64,000 nucleotides of DNA from Chondrus crispus (Eukaryota > Rhodophyta > Florideophyceae > Gigartinales > Gigartinaceae), in NCBI RefSeq assembly GCF_000350225.1, contig NW_005179310.1, forward strand, positions 1 to 64,000, written 5' to 3'. The notes beneath the pieces were generated by a model. The model was not told where the DNA came from. It was given only the letters and a program-made list of their open reading frames with translations, and did not search any database. Both the position numbers and the translations under genes were made by a program. Shown piece by piece: positions 1 to 10,977 of the stretch. Each line of letters starts with the position of its first letter. Position 1 is the first letter of the stretch.

Positions 1-867
1 GAGAATCGGAAACAGAGATACGGTGGAAGGAGAGGGCTTCTTCTGCGAGTCTAGAGCGCTGTGCGGCCTGGGGAGTAGGGATGTTGTGAACGTGGCGCAA
101 GTGGTCGCTGAAGGCCCTTGCGCTGGGGGACCCGCTCTTGCAATCGACGCAGACAAGGATGAGGGGGATGGAATGGAAGCCAACAGACAAGGACGTAGGT
201 GCGAGATGCAGTGGCACCCGAGGATCGTTGCGGACGAAAGCGGCGGCATGCGATGGCGTAGTCATTGCGCGTGAAGTCGGGAGAGAGCGGGAAAGGAGGC
301 GAGAGGTGAGGGGTTTCGGGGATGCGAAACGCTGGGGAAGAAGGGAAGAGGGAAAGAGAGAGAGCGGGGGGTCAGTGAGTACGAGAACCCTGTATATGTG
401 AACATTGCGTCGAAATAAGACCTGCGAGGGGCTCATACTGAGTAGGAGAACGGGGAGCCTGGGTAGCACAGAAAGGAAGGGTTGACGTTCCGATACGTGG
501 TGAAGTTCTACGATGATGTGGAGAATTTGGCATAGTTACAGTAGTAGTGGGTGTCAAGGAAGTAGGGCATGCAATTAAGGGTGATTACGTGAGTTAGGGA
601 AACACGTCGCTGTATGGCGTCAGAAGGGAATGGGGATGTGAATTTGATCTGTGGTTTGCCAGAGTCTGAATGAGGTGCAGGTTGAGCAATTTTGCTTTTG
701 GTTGAAGTTATGAGTGTGCATCTCGAATTTGAGATTAGGGGGAGGAGGGGGATTACGGGAACACAGTTGTCCATGTACATTCCTAACAGTGGGGGCCGGT
801 GGCTGTATACTTCCAAAAAATTCTTCGACCGACTTTCTTACGCTGATGGCTTCCCAAGTCCAGGAAA
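1..867. other. No supported gene
   Basis: Short open frames occur on both strands, but none shows a recognisable motif, repeat or convincing composition. The first 370 bases are purine-rich on the plus strand (many GAGAG and GGAAG runs). I see no RNA gene here. Confidence 0.5.
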
Positions 868-1490
868 ATTCTAACTAATTGAAAACTCAATATTAACATT
901 AAATTTATAATGATTAAAACATGCGCTAATTAATAACGAAATCGCGTCCCAAGGACGCGGGGGTTTGGAGCACCATTGTCTGGATGATGGTAGAGCTTGT
1001 GCGACAATTAAATGATCATTAAATATTAACCACAATTATTTACTAATTACAATATTTCTAATTAGGGGATTAATGGAGTAGGAGATTAATTAATGTCTGA
1101 CACTGTCAAGCAAGAGTTAACAGCTGACACTGTCAAGCAAGAGTTGGACAACTCCCACGTACAACGGTCGTCACACACGACCTCCATTGGAGTTGGTGTG
1201 CTTGTTTAATGCATTGGGTCTATTTATTTGTTTAATGCATTGGGTCTATTTATTTGCAGACTTATTACTGCACTCTAGGGCACTGTAGACTTCGTATTGT
1301 GACATTACGGCTTAAAAGACGTAGTCGATTCCACGATAGATTGGCAAAGGATATATAAGTAAAGTTTGTTGTTCAGTTATAGTGGGGGATTTTTCGACTA
1401 TAGAGCCCTGCCGGGCTCTCAAAAATATCAAGGTACATCGCGCAGGCTTGCAAGAGCAGGCAAGGTCTTTGGTGTGATATGCAATGTTCT

Positions 1491-1626
1491 GTCGTGCAAC
1501 AAGATTTTCAAAAGCTGTATGGGTGGCCAGCCATACTGCAACTAATGTAGTTTTTGCTAATTTTTGGGAGGTCGATTCCAGTATGGCTGGCCACCCATAC
1601 AGCTTTTGAAAATCTTGTTGCACGAC
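1491..1626. repeat. Perfect 48-bp inverted repeat (foldback hairpin)
   Basis: The arms 1491-1538 and 1579-1626 are exact reverse complements over 48 bp, separated by a 40-base loop. The arm contains TATGGGTGGCCAGCCATACTG. The same structure occurs at 4039-4174. It is most simply a foldback or MITE-like element; no transposase is attached. Confidence 0.85.
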
Positions 1627-1742
1627 AAAAATGCAATGTATTACACGTGGCGAATAAAATGCAATGTACTTCACGTGTGAATGACCAAAATGCAATGAAG
1701 TACACGTGGCGACCAAAATGCAATGTTTTAGACGTGGCGACT
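1627..1742 (+). repeat. Four tandem units with AAAATGCAATG and CACGTG
   Basis: Units of about 27-30 bases each pair an AAAATGCAATG block with an ACACGTGGCGA-like block. The same array follows the second foldback at 4175-4290. CACGTG is a common bHLH/bZIP binding core, so the array could act as a regulatory cluster, but that is only inference. Confidence 0.65.
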
Positions 1743-2210
1743 TAATCAATGTCCGACAGTGTAATGTTCGGCGATTGCGTCCTAAGGACGCGGAGTTCCG
1801 GAGTGGCATTGTTCTAGTGATGGTACTGCTCGACATTAATTAAATAGTAGTTAAATATTTAATTATTAACGTTAAATCTAAGATTTTTGATATTTTTTGG
1901 GGCGTGATTTGAGTATGATTCTAGTATGGTTGTCGCGCGACAAGATTTCATTTTGCTGTATGCGTGGCCAGCCATACTACAACTTTATTAAAATTTGATA
2001 ACTTTTGGAGGGTGATTCTAGTATGGGTGGCCACACATACTAACATTTCCTGTATTGGTAATATAGTGCTGACCTGCGGCAGTGGGACGAAAACGGCTCT
2101 ATATCGAACCTGGCATTATATGAAATTTCGACTTTTAAATCCCACTTTTCTTGCATCACTGCTTTCGAAGTGTGGTTCCGTGAACTCCGATACCCTCCGA
2201 TCACGAAGAA

Positions 2211-2306
2211 GCGGGTGTCCGTCGGATACTTTATTGCGTGGAAACTACGGTATGACCCATTGCCTGCGTCTCATTACGTATGGTGTGCTGTACTGTCGTC
2301 TGGATC
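2211..2306 (+). repeat. Dispersed repeat shared with 22804-22900
   Basis: About 95 bases starting GCGGGTG and ending TCGTCTGGAT recur near-identically in the same orientation 20 kb away (22804-22900). The function is unknown; it is probably a fragment of a dispersed element. Confidence 0.75.
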
Positions 2307-2318
2307 AAACTACACGAA

Positions 2319-2640
2319 AATTCTAACTAATTGAAAACTAAATATTAACATTAAATGTATAATGATTACAACATGCCCCAATTAATTACCAAACTGCGTC
2401 CCAAAGACGCAAGGGTTTGAAGCACCATTGTCTGGGTGATGGTAGAGCTTGTGCATCAATTAAATGATCATTAAAAATTACCTCAATTATTTACTAATTA
2501 CAATATTTGTATTTAGGGGATTAATGGAGTAGGGGACTAAGTAATGTCTGACACAGTCAAGCAAGAGTTAATAGCTGACACTACCAAGCAATTATGCAGA
2601 CAACTCCCACGTACAACGGTCCTCGCGCACGACCTCCATT
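2319..2640 (+). repeat. Partial third copy of the 868-1190 unit
   Basis: The sequence runs in parallel with 868-1190, sharing the start 'attctaactaattgaaaac', the GCGTCC..GACGC hairpin, the 'gatggtagagcttgtgc' block and the end 'cgacctccatt'. It lacks the downstream foldback part. Confidence 0.75.
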
Positions 2641-2677
2641 GATTCCAAATTTTAGAAAAATGTCTTAGATTTTGGTT

Positions 2678-2706
2678 CTGTGATCAGTGGTCACTGATCA
2701 CAGACC
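2678..2706. repeat. Palindromic TGATCAGTGGTCACTGATCA motif
   Basis: The near-perfect palindrome CTGTGATCAGTGG/TCACTGATCACAGACC appears here and at the ends of the tandem arrays at 3146-3174 and 3269-3297. It is followed each time by a GGTGTCGTACGACA-type block, itself palindromic. Confidence 0.6.
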
Positions 2707-3100
2707 AAGGAGGGGTGTCGTACGACACCTCCAAATCTTGGACACAACCGGTTGAAACGGCAGCCCAATAATATCGAAAAAATATTTGCGTTTATAGGAT
2801 GGTACAGTTTTAGAAGACCTTAATGTTAATGGAAAGTACTTCAGATAGTGCGAGTCTGGCTTTCGGGCGGTGAGAATGTAGAAGGGTCTGTGGGTACAGA
2901 GCAATACTCGCGTTAATGGGATATTACAGTTTTAGAAGACCTCAATATTAAATGGAAAGTACTTCAGATAGAGGGAGGCTGGCTTTAGGGCGAAAAAACT
3001 GTCAACGGGCCTGTGAGTAGAGCGGGTATCGCTCGTGGCGAAGTTGTCATCGCCAAAACTTAAGATTGCAAATTTTTAGAAAATGTTTTAAATTTTGGCC

Positions 3101-3174
3101 CTGTGATCAGTGGGTCGGTGATCAGTGGGTCTGTGATCAGTGGGTCTGTGATCAGTGGTCACTGATCACAGACC
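3101..3174 (+). repeat. 15-bp tandem array CTGTGATCAGTGGGT
   Basis: There are four head-to-tail 15-base units (3101-3115, 3116-3130, 3131-3145, 3146-3160), the last closing into the palindrome ending GATCACAGACC. A shorter two-unit version lies at 3254-3297. The 169-codon open frame across it is created by the repeat. Confidence 0.8.
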
Positions 3175-3540
3175 GTCGAAGGGTGTCGTACGACATCGTC
3201 CTTGCTGTAAAATTTGACAAAATTTTAGATTCCAAATTTTTTGGCAAATGGCCCTGTGATCAATGGGTCTGTGATCAGTGGTCACTGATCACAGACCGGC
3301 GAAGGGTGTCGTACCACATCGTCATTTTAAGAAATATTTGCACCACAACCAAACGCTTCCAGCCCCCCAAACGGTGCATGCACCTTTCCGCCCTGCGCCT
3401 TCCAGAACTCCGATCTCTCCACAGGCAGAGAGGCTCTACTGTGGGCTCACAAGAAGACTTCGTAATAACGAACAACACTGTTGTACAATTGTCGGATCTT
3501 GCTGTCATCGAAAGTTGTGTGAAAGCCATGTACGTGAGCA

Positions 3541-4830
3541 TTAAATATATTATGATTGCAATATGCGTTAATTAATAACGAGATTGCGTCCCAAGGACGC
3601 TCGGTTTTGGAGCACCATTGTGTGGATGATGGTAGAGCTTGTGCAACAATTAAATGATCATTAAATATTAACGTCAATTATTGACTAATTGCAATATTTC
3701 TAATTAGGAGATTGACGGAGTAGGGGATTAATTAATAGCAGTCCTCGCGCACGACCTCCATTCCAGTTGGTGTGCTTGTTTAATGCATTGGGTCTATTTA
3801 TTTGCAGACTTATTACTGCACTCTAGGACACTCTAGACTTCGTATTGTGACATTACGGCTTAAAAGACGTAGTCGATTCCACGATAGATTGGCAAAGGAT
3901 ATATAAGTAAAGTTTGTTGTTCAGTTATAGTGGGGGATTTTTCGACTATAGAGCCCTGCCGGGCTCTCAAAAATATCAAGGTACATCGCGCAGGCTTGCA
4001 AGAGCAGGCAAGGTCTTTGGTATGATATGCAATGATCTGTCGTGCAACAAGATTTTCAAAAGCTGTATGGGTGGCCAGCCATACTGCAACTAATTTAATT
4101 TTTGTTAATTTTTGGGAGGTGGATTCCAGTATGGCTGGCCACCCATACAGCTTTTGAAAATCTTGTTGCACGACAAAAATGCAATGTATTACACGTGGCA
4201 AATAAAATGCAATGTACTTCACGTGTGAATGACCAAAATGCAATGAAGTACACGTGGCGACCAAAATGCAATGTTTTATTCGTGGCGACTTAATCAATGT
4301 CCGACAGTGTAATGTTCGGCGATTGCGTCCTAAGGACGCGTTGTTTCGGAGTACCATTGTTCTAATGATGGTACTGTGCTGCTCGACATTAATTACATCA
4401 TAGTTAAATATATAGTGTTTATAATATGCATTAATTAATGTTCGACAGTGTAACGTGTTATAGATTGCGTTTTGATCACCACGTGTCATACAAAGCATTT
4501 CTGTTCACACGTGTAATACATTGCGTTAGGGTGATTTTTGGTAATGTTTTGGGGGGTGATTTGGGTGTGATTCTAGTGCGGTTGTCGCGCGACAAGATTT
4601 CATTTTGCTGTTTGGGTGGCCAGCCATACTACAACTTTATTAAAATTTGATAACTTTTCGGAGGGCAATTCTAGTATGGGTGGCCACCCATACTAACATT
4701 TCCTGTATTGGTAATATAGTGCTGACCTGTGTCTGTGGGACGAAAACGGCTCTATATCGAACCTGGCAGTATAAGAAAATTGAAATTTCGACTTTCTAAA
4801 GCCACTTTTCTTGCATCACTGCTTTCAAGG
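3541..4830 (+). repeat. Segmental direct repeat, copy 2
   Basis: This is the second copy of the 868-2180 unit with scattered substitutions and small indels, including the foldback at 4039-4174 and the CACGTG array at 4175-4290. The long antisense frame 3860-4498 mirrors the one in copy 1 and is treated as a shadow. Confidence 0.75.
4039..4174. repeat. Second perfect 48-bp foldback hairpin
   Basis: The arms 4039-4086 and 4127-4174 are exact reverse complements with a 40-base loop. The arms are identical to those of the 1491-1626 hairpin while the loop differs at several bases, so the arms have stayed paired while the loop drifted. Confidence 0.85.
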
Positions 4831-5603
4831 AACTCACGCAGGGCGCTATCACTCATACTGCACATCTGCACTAAAGATTCAAGTCTTACAAAAGCCAAAA
4901 CGCTTTATGCTGGGACCACAGACGCAGTGATGGACCTGGAATACTGGGATGGTCTGTTGCTGCGTTGTTTTTTGTGTCTATCCCTATCCCCCTGCCTCTG
5001 CCGTCCTCTTGCTCTGCCCTCGTCCTTGTGCCGCCGCCGCCCCCGCCGCTGGCACTGCCGCTGCCGCCATTGGGCATTAGTCCCCTAAATCCCCTAATCG
5101 GATTGGTCTACTTCTTTTCTCGATCTGTTTATCGACGATTGTGCTCTCACTGCCGTCCAAATCCGTAAGTACCACAAGTAAGGCGAGCCAGTCAACGGGG
5201 GCTGCTTCATTCTTGCTTGAAATCGCAGCAAATGATACGGCATCGCTTCGGAATGTTGTATCCTTACTCGGGGACGTCGAGAGGAACACACCCACCGTTA
5301 AGTTATTTTTTGCTGACTTCAAAAGTTGAAAGCAAAGAAATTAACACGCCAAAAAAACAGCAAACACTCTAACTAAAGAAATAGAAACGATCGCAAAATT
5401 CTCGCTGCTTTACCATGTACAAATCTCTGTAACTTGGAGTCACTCGCTTCTTCTGTCAGTGCCACTTGTTTCTCTTTGCTGATCAATGGAAGCATCCGTA
5501 CTCTAAAGCGCAATAGATCGCGCTCAGTCACAGGCCTGAAGGAAGTAGGCCGTCTCCGCATCGGCCGTTGAAGAGAAACACAGAGAACAGGGCTCTGAGG
5601 TGA
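4831..5603. other. Low-complexity C-rich tract; no supported gene
   Basis: Between about 4980 and 5075 the plus strand is a C-rich, CCGCCGCCGCC-like low-complexity tract that creates short Pro/Arg or Gly/Glu frames on the two strands. The rest holds overlapping short frames without recognisable motifs. Confidence 0.4.
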
Positions 5604-5947
5604 TTAAATTGTACTGGGGTAAAGCATGACGCGAACGCCCTTTCCGATGGAATTCGGTGGCAACTGATTGCGAAATTTCGCGCGTACGTGACGGTTTTTT
5701 CCGTGCGGGGCAATAATGCGGCCCCACATAACGCGATACTTTCTCGAGGCGCCGCTTGGAGTCTTCTTCTCGACTAGACCCTTGTAGACGTAAGCTACTC
5801 GCTTACACATGTAGAACTGGGCATCCTTGCGATCCGATCTTTGATGCCGTCGATTAGAAGGCGTGACTGGCCACACTGCTGGTTACGTAGATTACGCTTG
5901 TAACCAAGATGTATTCCCTTGGAATGTAACCTTACGGTGTTCGTCAT
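5604..5947 (-). pseudogene. RPL35A: Ribosomal protein eL33 (RPL35A) copy with one frameshift
   Basis: eL33 is a component of the cytosolic 60S ribosomal subunit. Reading from ATG at 5947, the first part gives SKGIHLGYKR and then LLIDGIK; the rest, in another frame, gives KRVAYVYKG, KYRVMWG, PHGK, VRAKFRNQLPP and the C-terminal VMLYPSTI before the stop at 5604. These blocks match the family from near the N-terminus to the very end. The 344-nt span would encode about 114 residues (family about 107-115) if one base were restored around 5830-5840. No intron consensus explains the shift. It may be a retrocopy or a dead duplicate; a sequencing error in a live gene is the alternative. Downstream flanking sequence is unremarkable. 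Confidence 0.85.
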
Positions 5948-6900
5948 TGTGATAGTTGAGATGGGCGAAATGAAGCACCGACGGTTTCAAGTGTGAGTGC
6001 AGAAAAGCGATAAGCACTATGCCGGTACGACACAGGAGGCAGAGATATTTTCATGCTTTAATCGCACGCGTCTTCCTTCATGAAATCATGAAGGTAGAGA
6101 ACACGCCCCCAAAGCCTCCTTCTCTTCTTCCTCCTGCCATTCACTATCGGGATACCCTATTGATCAGTGCACCGAAGCCTTTTCTGTTTCCCAGAGTTCA
6201 TGGACAGGTTCACGATGAGCCTGAAGACCCCTGCCATTTACCAAGAAAAAGCATTTGTGATTGCGCGGGAAGAAGTCGAGCCACGACTGACCAACGTCAT
6301 AAATACGTCACTTTTGGCACACGGGAGTGATACGGATAGCAACTTAAACTAGCAGTCTCAGCTTCTCTTTGCAGTTTCGCCCTAGGCTCCTTCCTACCTA
6401 ATGTACACTGACGCTTTGTTTGATAATCCAGATCAAAAATGATGAACTATTGCAGTTGTCCTATCCCTCCAACCGATTAGTCACTTATTCTAAATTTCAC
6501 AAGCATCACTACAGTCCATGGGCAACTTCACCAGAACCAATCTGGAATGACTTGCACTTCCGCTCTGCAATAAACTTCATATTCAAATTACAAGAGAAAG
6601 AAACATGCCCATTTTCCACAAGCATTATCAGCCTTGTAATGTCATCTGCATAAATGCAAATAACCTCATGGTGCTTCTACTCTAGTGCTGGCGCGAAGTG
6701 TAGGGAGTGCCTCGTGCGTATTTGATGGTAGATGGAGAGGGGCTACGCATGAGCATAGAAGGATGTGCAGTGCTGCAACATCATCACCCAAACACGTGCC
6801 AATGCCTGTGACAACCGAGCAAGGTTACCCTACCCCTATACCACGTCTGCCCTCAGTGACATATTGGCTATAATAGCTCCGTCCCGCACCAGGCTGGGAT
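5948..6900. other. No firmly supported gene; one possible exon
   Basis: A frame at about 6191-6352 (plus) follows a TTTCCCAG 3' splice-like site and reads as helix-forming peptide with FVIAREEVEPRLTN before a stop. It could be a terminal exon, but I cannot link it to an upstream exon. Nothing else is supported. Confidence 0.3.
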
Positions 6901-6909
6901 GAAGCGCCA

Positions 6910-7205
6910 TTGCCTCTCCTTCTCCATGCCCCTGCATTGCGCACTACAACAGCCTCGAAGCTCTCTCTGCATCCATCGCAAAACCCGTCCCCTCCGTCCC
7001 GCAGTAGGAGCGTCATGCCGAGCATAGCATCGTGATCTTGGCGCATCTGGATCGCACGCTCGTACAACTCGGCGCCGCGGCCCGCGTTGGTTCGCACGAC
7101 CTCCGCACGCCGTATTTGCATGTCGCAAAGCCTCACCATCGCCTCGGCATCTCCGTGCCCTTCCACCCCAAGTTCAAACAGCTTCACAGATTTCACCGCA
7201 CCCAA
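6910..7205 (-). pseudogene. Sel1-like repeat protein fragment
   Basis: On the minus strand the frame reads GRGAELYERAIQ, then DHDAMLGMTLLLRDGGDG, preceded by EGHGDAEAMVRLCD. This is the Sel1-like (TPR-related) repeat signature A-x-LYERAI..DAM..LA.LL.DG, known from helical scaffold proteins of signalling and ERAD complexes. One to two repeats are readable; before and after them the frame loses the pattern. It is therefore a fragment of a repeat protein, probably dead. Cellular role cannot be inferred. Confidence 0.5.
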
Positions 7206-7781
7206 GGTTGCTCATAGCATCACCATCATTGCCTTTCTCGACCCGCAATCTTACAACTCCACAGCGGAGAAACGTTTGGCCAGCGACGAACCTCCGAACG
7301 GTTGCGACGCATCTTCTTAGAGCCTGGTGAAGCATTGGCTGCTTTGGGTATAGCACGTTTCTTGGCGGCCCGTGCATTCGACATTGGGAAAAAGCCGCAG
7401 TGTTCCTCAATTTCTGGATACGAAGAACCTGCAGCTATAGCAGCATGTGAAAAGTCGGCCGGCCGGCCTAAAGGCCACCCATTACAGTATTTGTGAATAT
7501 CAATGTGAAAACGCCCACAAACGTACTGTGAGTGGCCACGACTCTTCCATTTTGCTAGAAAATTCCTGTTCGGGCGTGCTTGAATGAGTCGTTGGACAAT
7601 AAAAATCTCCCCGTAGAATGCTTGAACTGCGAATATCTGGGGTATGCCCAGACCGAATCCGCGCTCGGCACACGATAAGGCTATTTCCCGTCCGAACCAT
7701 TTCAGAGATCGCCTATCGCGTATTTTCGACAAGATAAGTGGCGTCCGCCTTGACAGAGGAATGCAACGCCTTCGGGAATGC

Positions 7782-8084
7782 TGAGAAAGAGAAGCGCTGC
7801 CTCTACCGAATGATTTCGTCGAGGTTCTATGGATGTTGGAAGACGATGACGACGAAGCAACATGGTGCAGCGCGCAAGTAACGGATATTAAGGATGCTCC
7901 CGCCACGGCCGCAAACTATAAGGTTCAGGTGTTGGCGACAGCTACTTTGGGATACGAGGAGAAGGCTGCATACGGTGATCATATTCATCAAGTGGAATTC
8001 GTTGTTGGCCGTTTATTGAGGCCCTCCTTTAAGACAGCATGGACGGGCATGTTTGGACATGTATGGACGTCAGCGTGCACCTGA
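7782..8084 (+). pseudogene. Possible partial coding segment, unknown
   Basis: After an in-frame TGA near 7780, the plus strand gives a protein-like segment with NDFVEVLWMLEDDDDEATW, CSAQVTDI, YKVQVLATATLGYEE and HQVEFVVGRLLRP. The W/Y-rich beta-strand pattern vaguely recalls small Tudor/SAWADEE-like barrels, but I do not recognise the family. The last 20 codons look like readthrough. The 226-codon frame on the opposite strand (7226-7906) is less protein-like, and I treat it as a shadow. Confidence 0.3.
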
Positions 8085-8317
8085 TTGGTCCATTAAATAC
8101 TTTTCTTAACAGTATGATGGCGCACACAAAGTTAAAATAATGGAATCTGTCACTACCAACGTGCCATACGAGAGCACACCATTGGCTGTCGCCTACCGCA
8201 TAAGTGCGATTGAATTCAATCTTGATCCAATTTAGCATACATTAAAATTCAATTTAATCATTTTATTGACGTCCCTGAATGCCAGTACACGGGGATCGCG
8301 ATATAGTGGCCTCCCTC

Positions 8318-8480
8318 TGTCAGTGGGCCGAAAACGGCACTATATCGAACCAGGCACTGTAAGATAATGAGATTTGCGGCTTTTTTGCAGCCACTTCCTT
8401 GCATCACTGCTCAGAAAGACCGTTCGCAAGACGCAATCACTCATACTTTGCATCTTCACTACAGACTCAAGTCTAATCAA
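8318..8480 (+). repeat. Dispersed repeat around GACGAAAACGGC..TATATCGAACC
   Basis: The block GGGCCGAAAACGGCACTATA, the 'cttgcatcactgct' block and the 'cactcatact' to 'gactcaagtct' stretch are shared with 4729-4905, and the first part with 2078-2165. GAAAACGGC is conserved in all three. It is probably the end of one element family. Confidence 0.65.
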
Positions 8481-9008
8481 GCATTTATGTCATTAGTAGC
8501 TTCCGAGTCGTCGCATTGACTTCCTCCATTTTTGCAGCAATAAATGCCAGCCTACACTTTTGCAGATGTCCAATTGCATCATCGACCCTGCCTTTTTCCG
8601 CCATAGTCTCTATTCTAGTAAGCAACTGCATAATATCTTTCCGCGGCGGCAGCGGCTCTCGGGCAGTACGTCCATCCAACTGCCTCTCTGGAGACTCTTA
8701 GTTTTTGGCTCAAAATTCGCGCCACCCGCAAAAGGGTATCGGAGCTGGCACTAATAAAGATGGCACTCTCTCGCGACCCCCCTGTACACTTGAAAAAAGG
8801 CGGGAGGCTGGCAATCGAAAGAGATGCGATTCGTCTCCCGACAGAATCAAACCAAGACCCAAAAAGACATCCTTTCTACCCTCTTCCCTATCGATAGCCC
8901 GGTATGATGCACCCCTTGAGCCAATTTACGGATCACGGCGCGCTGACACAATACATTAAATTATTGGACATGTAATATTTTGAAAATCGCAAACATATAC
9001 ATCCAAAA
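8481..9008. other. No firmly supported gene
   Basis: A 64-codon minus-strand frame (8485-8679) is helix-rich (RIETMAEKGRVDDAIGHL) and might be an exon, but it has no partner. The rest is unassigned sequence leading into the gene at 9009. Confidence 0.3.
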
Positions 9009-10261
9009 ATGGCTGTCCATGCTGTCTTAAAGGAGGCCCTGAGACGCGCGGAGCTGGATGGAGACGAGAATAACAATCCGGTACTGACATGGCGGACGCC
9101 AGTTATTCCACAGGCTCATGAGGGGATGGATGAAGCGGATAGAGACTGGACTGGAGATGATATTGCAAAAAACAGTAAGAGGCAGAGAGTTGTTGACCAG
9201 TACCGCATGAAAGAACTCGCGGATATCGTTGATCGACTGAGGAAAAGCCATGCACAAGTACTTGGCCAAGTAGACATGCTAAATCGGAAGGTCGAGCTAA
9301 ACAGTTGTCGGATATTGGAGGGGCTGTCGTCGACAAGGGATGAGTCCGTGCTGAAGATAGTGAACTTTCTGCGCCACCGCCTGGAAGTCGCAGTGCAGAA
9401 GTCGCTGCGTAAGCCGTCAAGTCATATTGAACAAACGTCGGCCGACAAAATGAATATAGGGACCTTAGGGGGTATGACGCAGAGCTTCATTCGGGTCGTT
9501 GCGAATTGCGAGCTGGCAGATTTTGAGTTGATAGCGAGGAATCTATACGGCTGCATGGTCGAGGACTCGACATTGCGTCTGGTGTTCTATCCTGAGTATG
9601 CAGAGACACAGGGTCCGGCCGGGACATCGCAGACATTCTACCTACTGTTCAATCGCATGGCAGGGCTTTGTTCATTTCTGGGATTATACCATAAGGCGGA
9701 CCGTCTCGCGATGTTGAAGAAGGAGGGCAGTGCGGGGGTCGGAATGTTGAGGTTGATGGTACGTATGTATATTCGAGCGATGTCGGGGCCCCCGCTGCAG
9801 TTTTTGTAGGGCACAGTTGCGGAAACACCTTCGAAAGGGATGTTGCTAACCCCGGGAGCGGAGAGCTTGTGTTGTTCAGGAACAACCGCATATGGGACTC
9901 GGAAAGCAAGACCTTCGATGCAAGCCTGCGTTGTACTAGGCGGAGGCCGTTTATAGTGGAAGACCCAAATGTGTCAAGCGCAGTTCCTCTGCCCAGTCGG
10001 GCTTTTCATTTGGTGGGGCGGAGAGCGCAAGAGGTTTCCGGGCACTGGTCTAAGAGGGACAGGAAAAGGAATGTTCGTGTTCCAGGGCAGCTAGCAGTCG
10101 TGATGCCTTATGTGATGTTTGTGGGGGACTCCCATTGCGCCGACGCGCGTCGAGAGCTGAACGAAGATGCGATGAACGAAATTGTCAGTCCGGTGCACCC
10201 GGGAACTGTTGGTCAACAGGATGTGACGGGTTCACCCAACACCGCTGGCGGTAATGTATAG
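9009..10261 (+). CDS. Hypothetical protein, about 417 codons with one frameshift
   Basis: The ATG at 9009 opens a 266-codon frame that starts with acidic, polar sequence, a basic KNSKRQR patch that could be a nuclear localisation signal, a helical segment (about residues 60-130) and a compact domain with CELADFELIARNLYG. The frame ends at 9809. A second frame from about 9735 continues with equally protein-like sequence (VEVDGTYVYSS, AAVFVGHSCGNTF, LVLFRNNRIWD) to a stop at 10261. The switch falls at a GGGGG run near 9735, so a single-base indel or a homopolymer base-calling error joins them. I do not recognise the family. Upstream of the ATG the sequence is AT-rich, plausible for a promoter. 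Confidence 0.5.
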
Positions 10262-10977
10262 TAATGTAGTTTAAGGCTACTAATAAACGACGCTGCGATA
10301 CATTTACACTGAAGCGATCTCGAACAATGAACTAAGCTCCTTCCCATTTTTCACACGTGGATGGCCACACTATGCAGCTTCAAAGTGTTGGTGCGCACCA
10401 GTACAATATCAGCCTGGACCTAGTAGAAACTAACAGATATCCGTCCTATACTATATTTTACATTAAAAATGGCTCATCAAGCTAGACCAGCGGTAGGTTT
10501 GATACGATCAGAAAAGTGTGCTGCGCGCGCGCCAAAAAATCTAAAACAAATTTCGAACCACTAAATCTACCGGGCCATTCTAAAAAATCATTTCAGATAT
10601 TGAAAATCTGACCTCGTGGTGTAACGTTACAAGCGAATACAGGAATTGAATATTCTACAGTCAAGAGTTAAGAGTAAGCAAGAGTTATAGCTCGGGCTCG
10701 AAAAGGTTAACGGCTTCAAAATGGTCTAGATCAAAGAAAGGCCCACTCTGCCCCTCTGCGTGGGTGCAGAGTGCGTGGGGTATGCCATACCGTTCTTGTT
10801 GGGGCATTCAACCCAGCAACAACGGTTCATTAATGATCAAAGGTACAGGTATATAAGTTACAATCCACATCACCTACGGGGGTCCCCGACCCACGGCACC
10901 TATCCTGGCTTATTTTTGGTCCATAATCAAACGCAAATAATACTGTGCGCCGATTATACAAATGAAGAACAGATGAT
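10262..10977. other. Intergenic, nothing supported
   Basis: AT-rich stretch without recognisable coding or RNA signals between the hypothetical gene and the inverted-repeat block. A short plus-strand frame at 10760-11023 has no features and runs into the repeat. Confidence 0.4.

Larger units (their letters stand above)
868..2180 (+). repeat. Segmental direct repeat, copy 1
   Basis: This roughly 1.3-kb AT-rich unit recurs in the same orientation at about 3541-4830. Shared landmarks in the same order are a GCGTCC-CAA-GGACGC mini-hairpin followed by a 'caccattgt' block, a tandem TTTAATGCATTGGG tract, a 48-bp foldback, four CACGTGG-containing units, a second foldback-like block (about 1930-2045) and the motif 'gacgaaaacggctctatat'. 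The first part (about 868-1190) is also present at 2319-2640. Long antisense open frames inside it (for example 1312-1836) are mirrored in copy 2 and are explained by the repeat, so I do not call them genes. It is probably a nested set of non-autonomous elements. Confidence 0.75.

Noticed and set aside
1312..1836. 174-codon antisense frame as a gene
   Set aside because: It crosses the foldback and tandem units, and its copy at 3860-4498 mirrors the repeat; repeated peptides (CILVATCTSLHFGH) come from the DNA repeat.
3101..3174. Regular 15-bp repeats as a CRISPR or iteron origin
   Set aside because: Head-to-tail with no spacers and no replication gene nearby; simple tandem repeat.
7226..7906. 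226-codon minus-strand frame as a gene
   Set aside because: Composition is Ser/Arg-rich without domain character, and the opposite strand has a more protein-like segment at 7782-8040.
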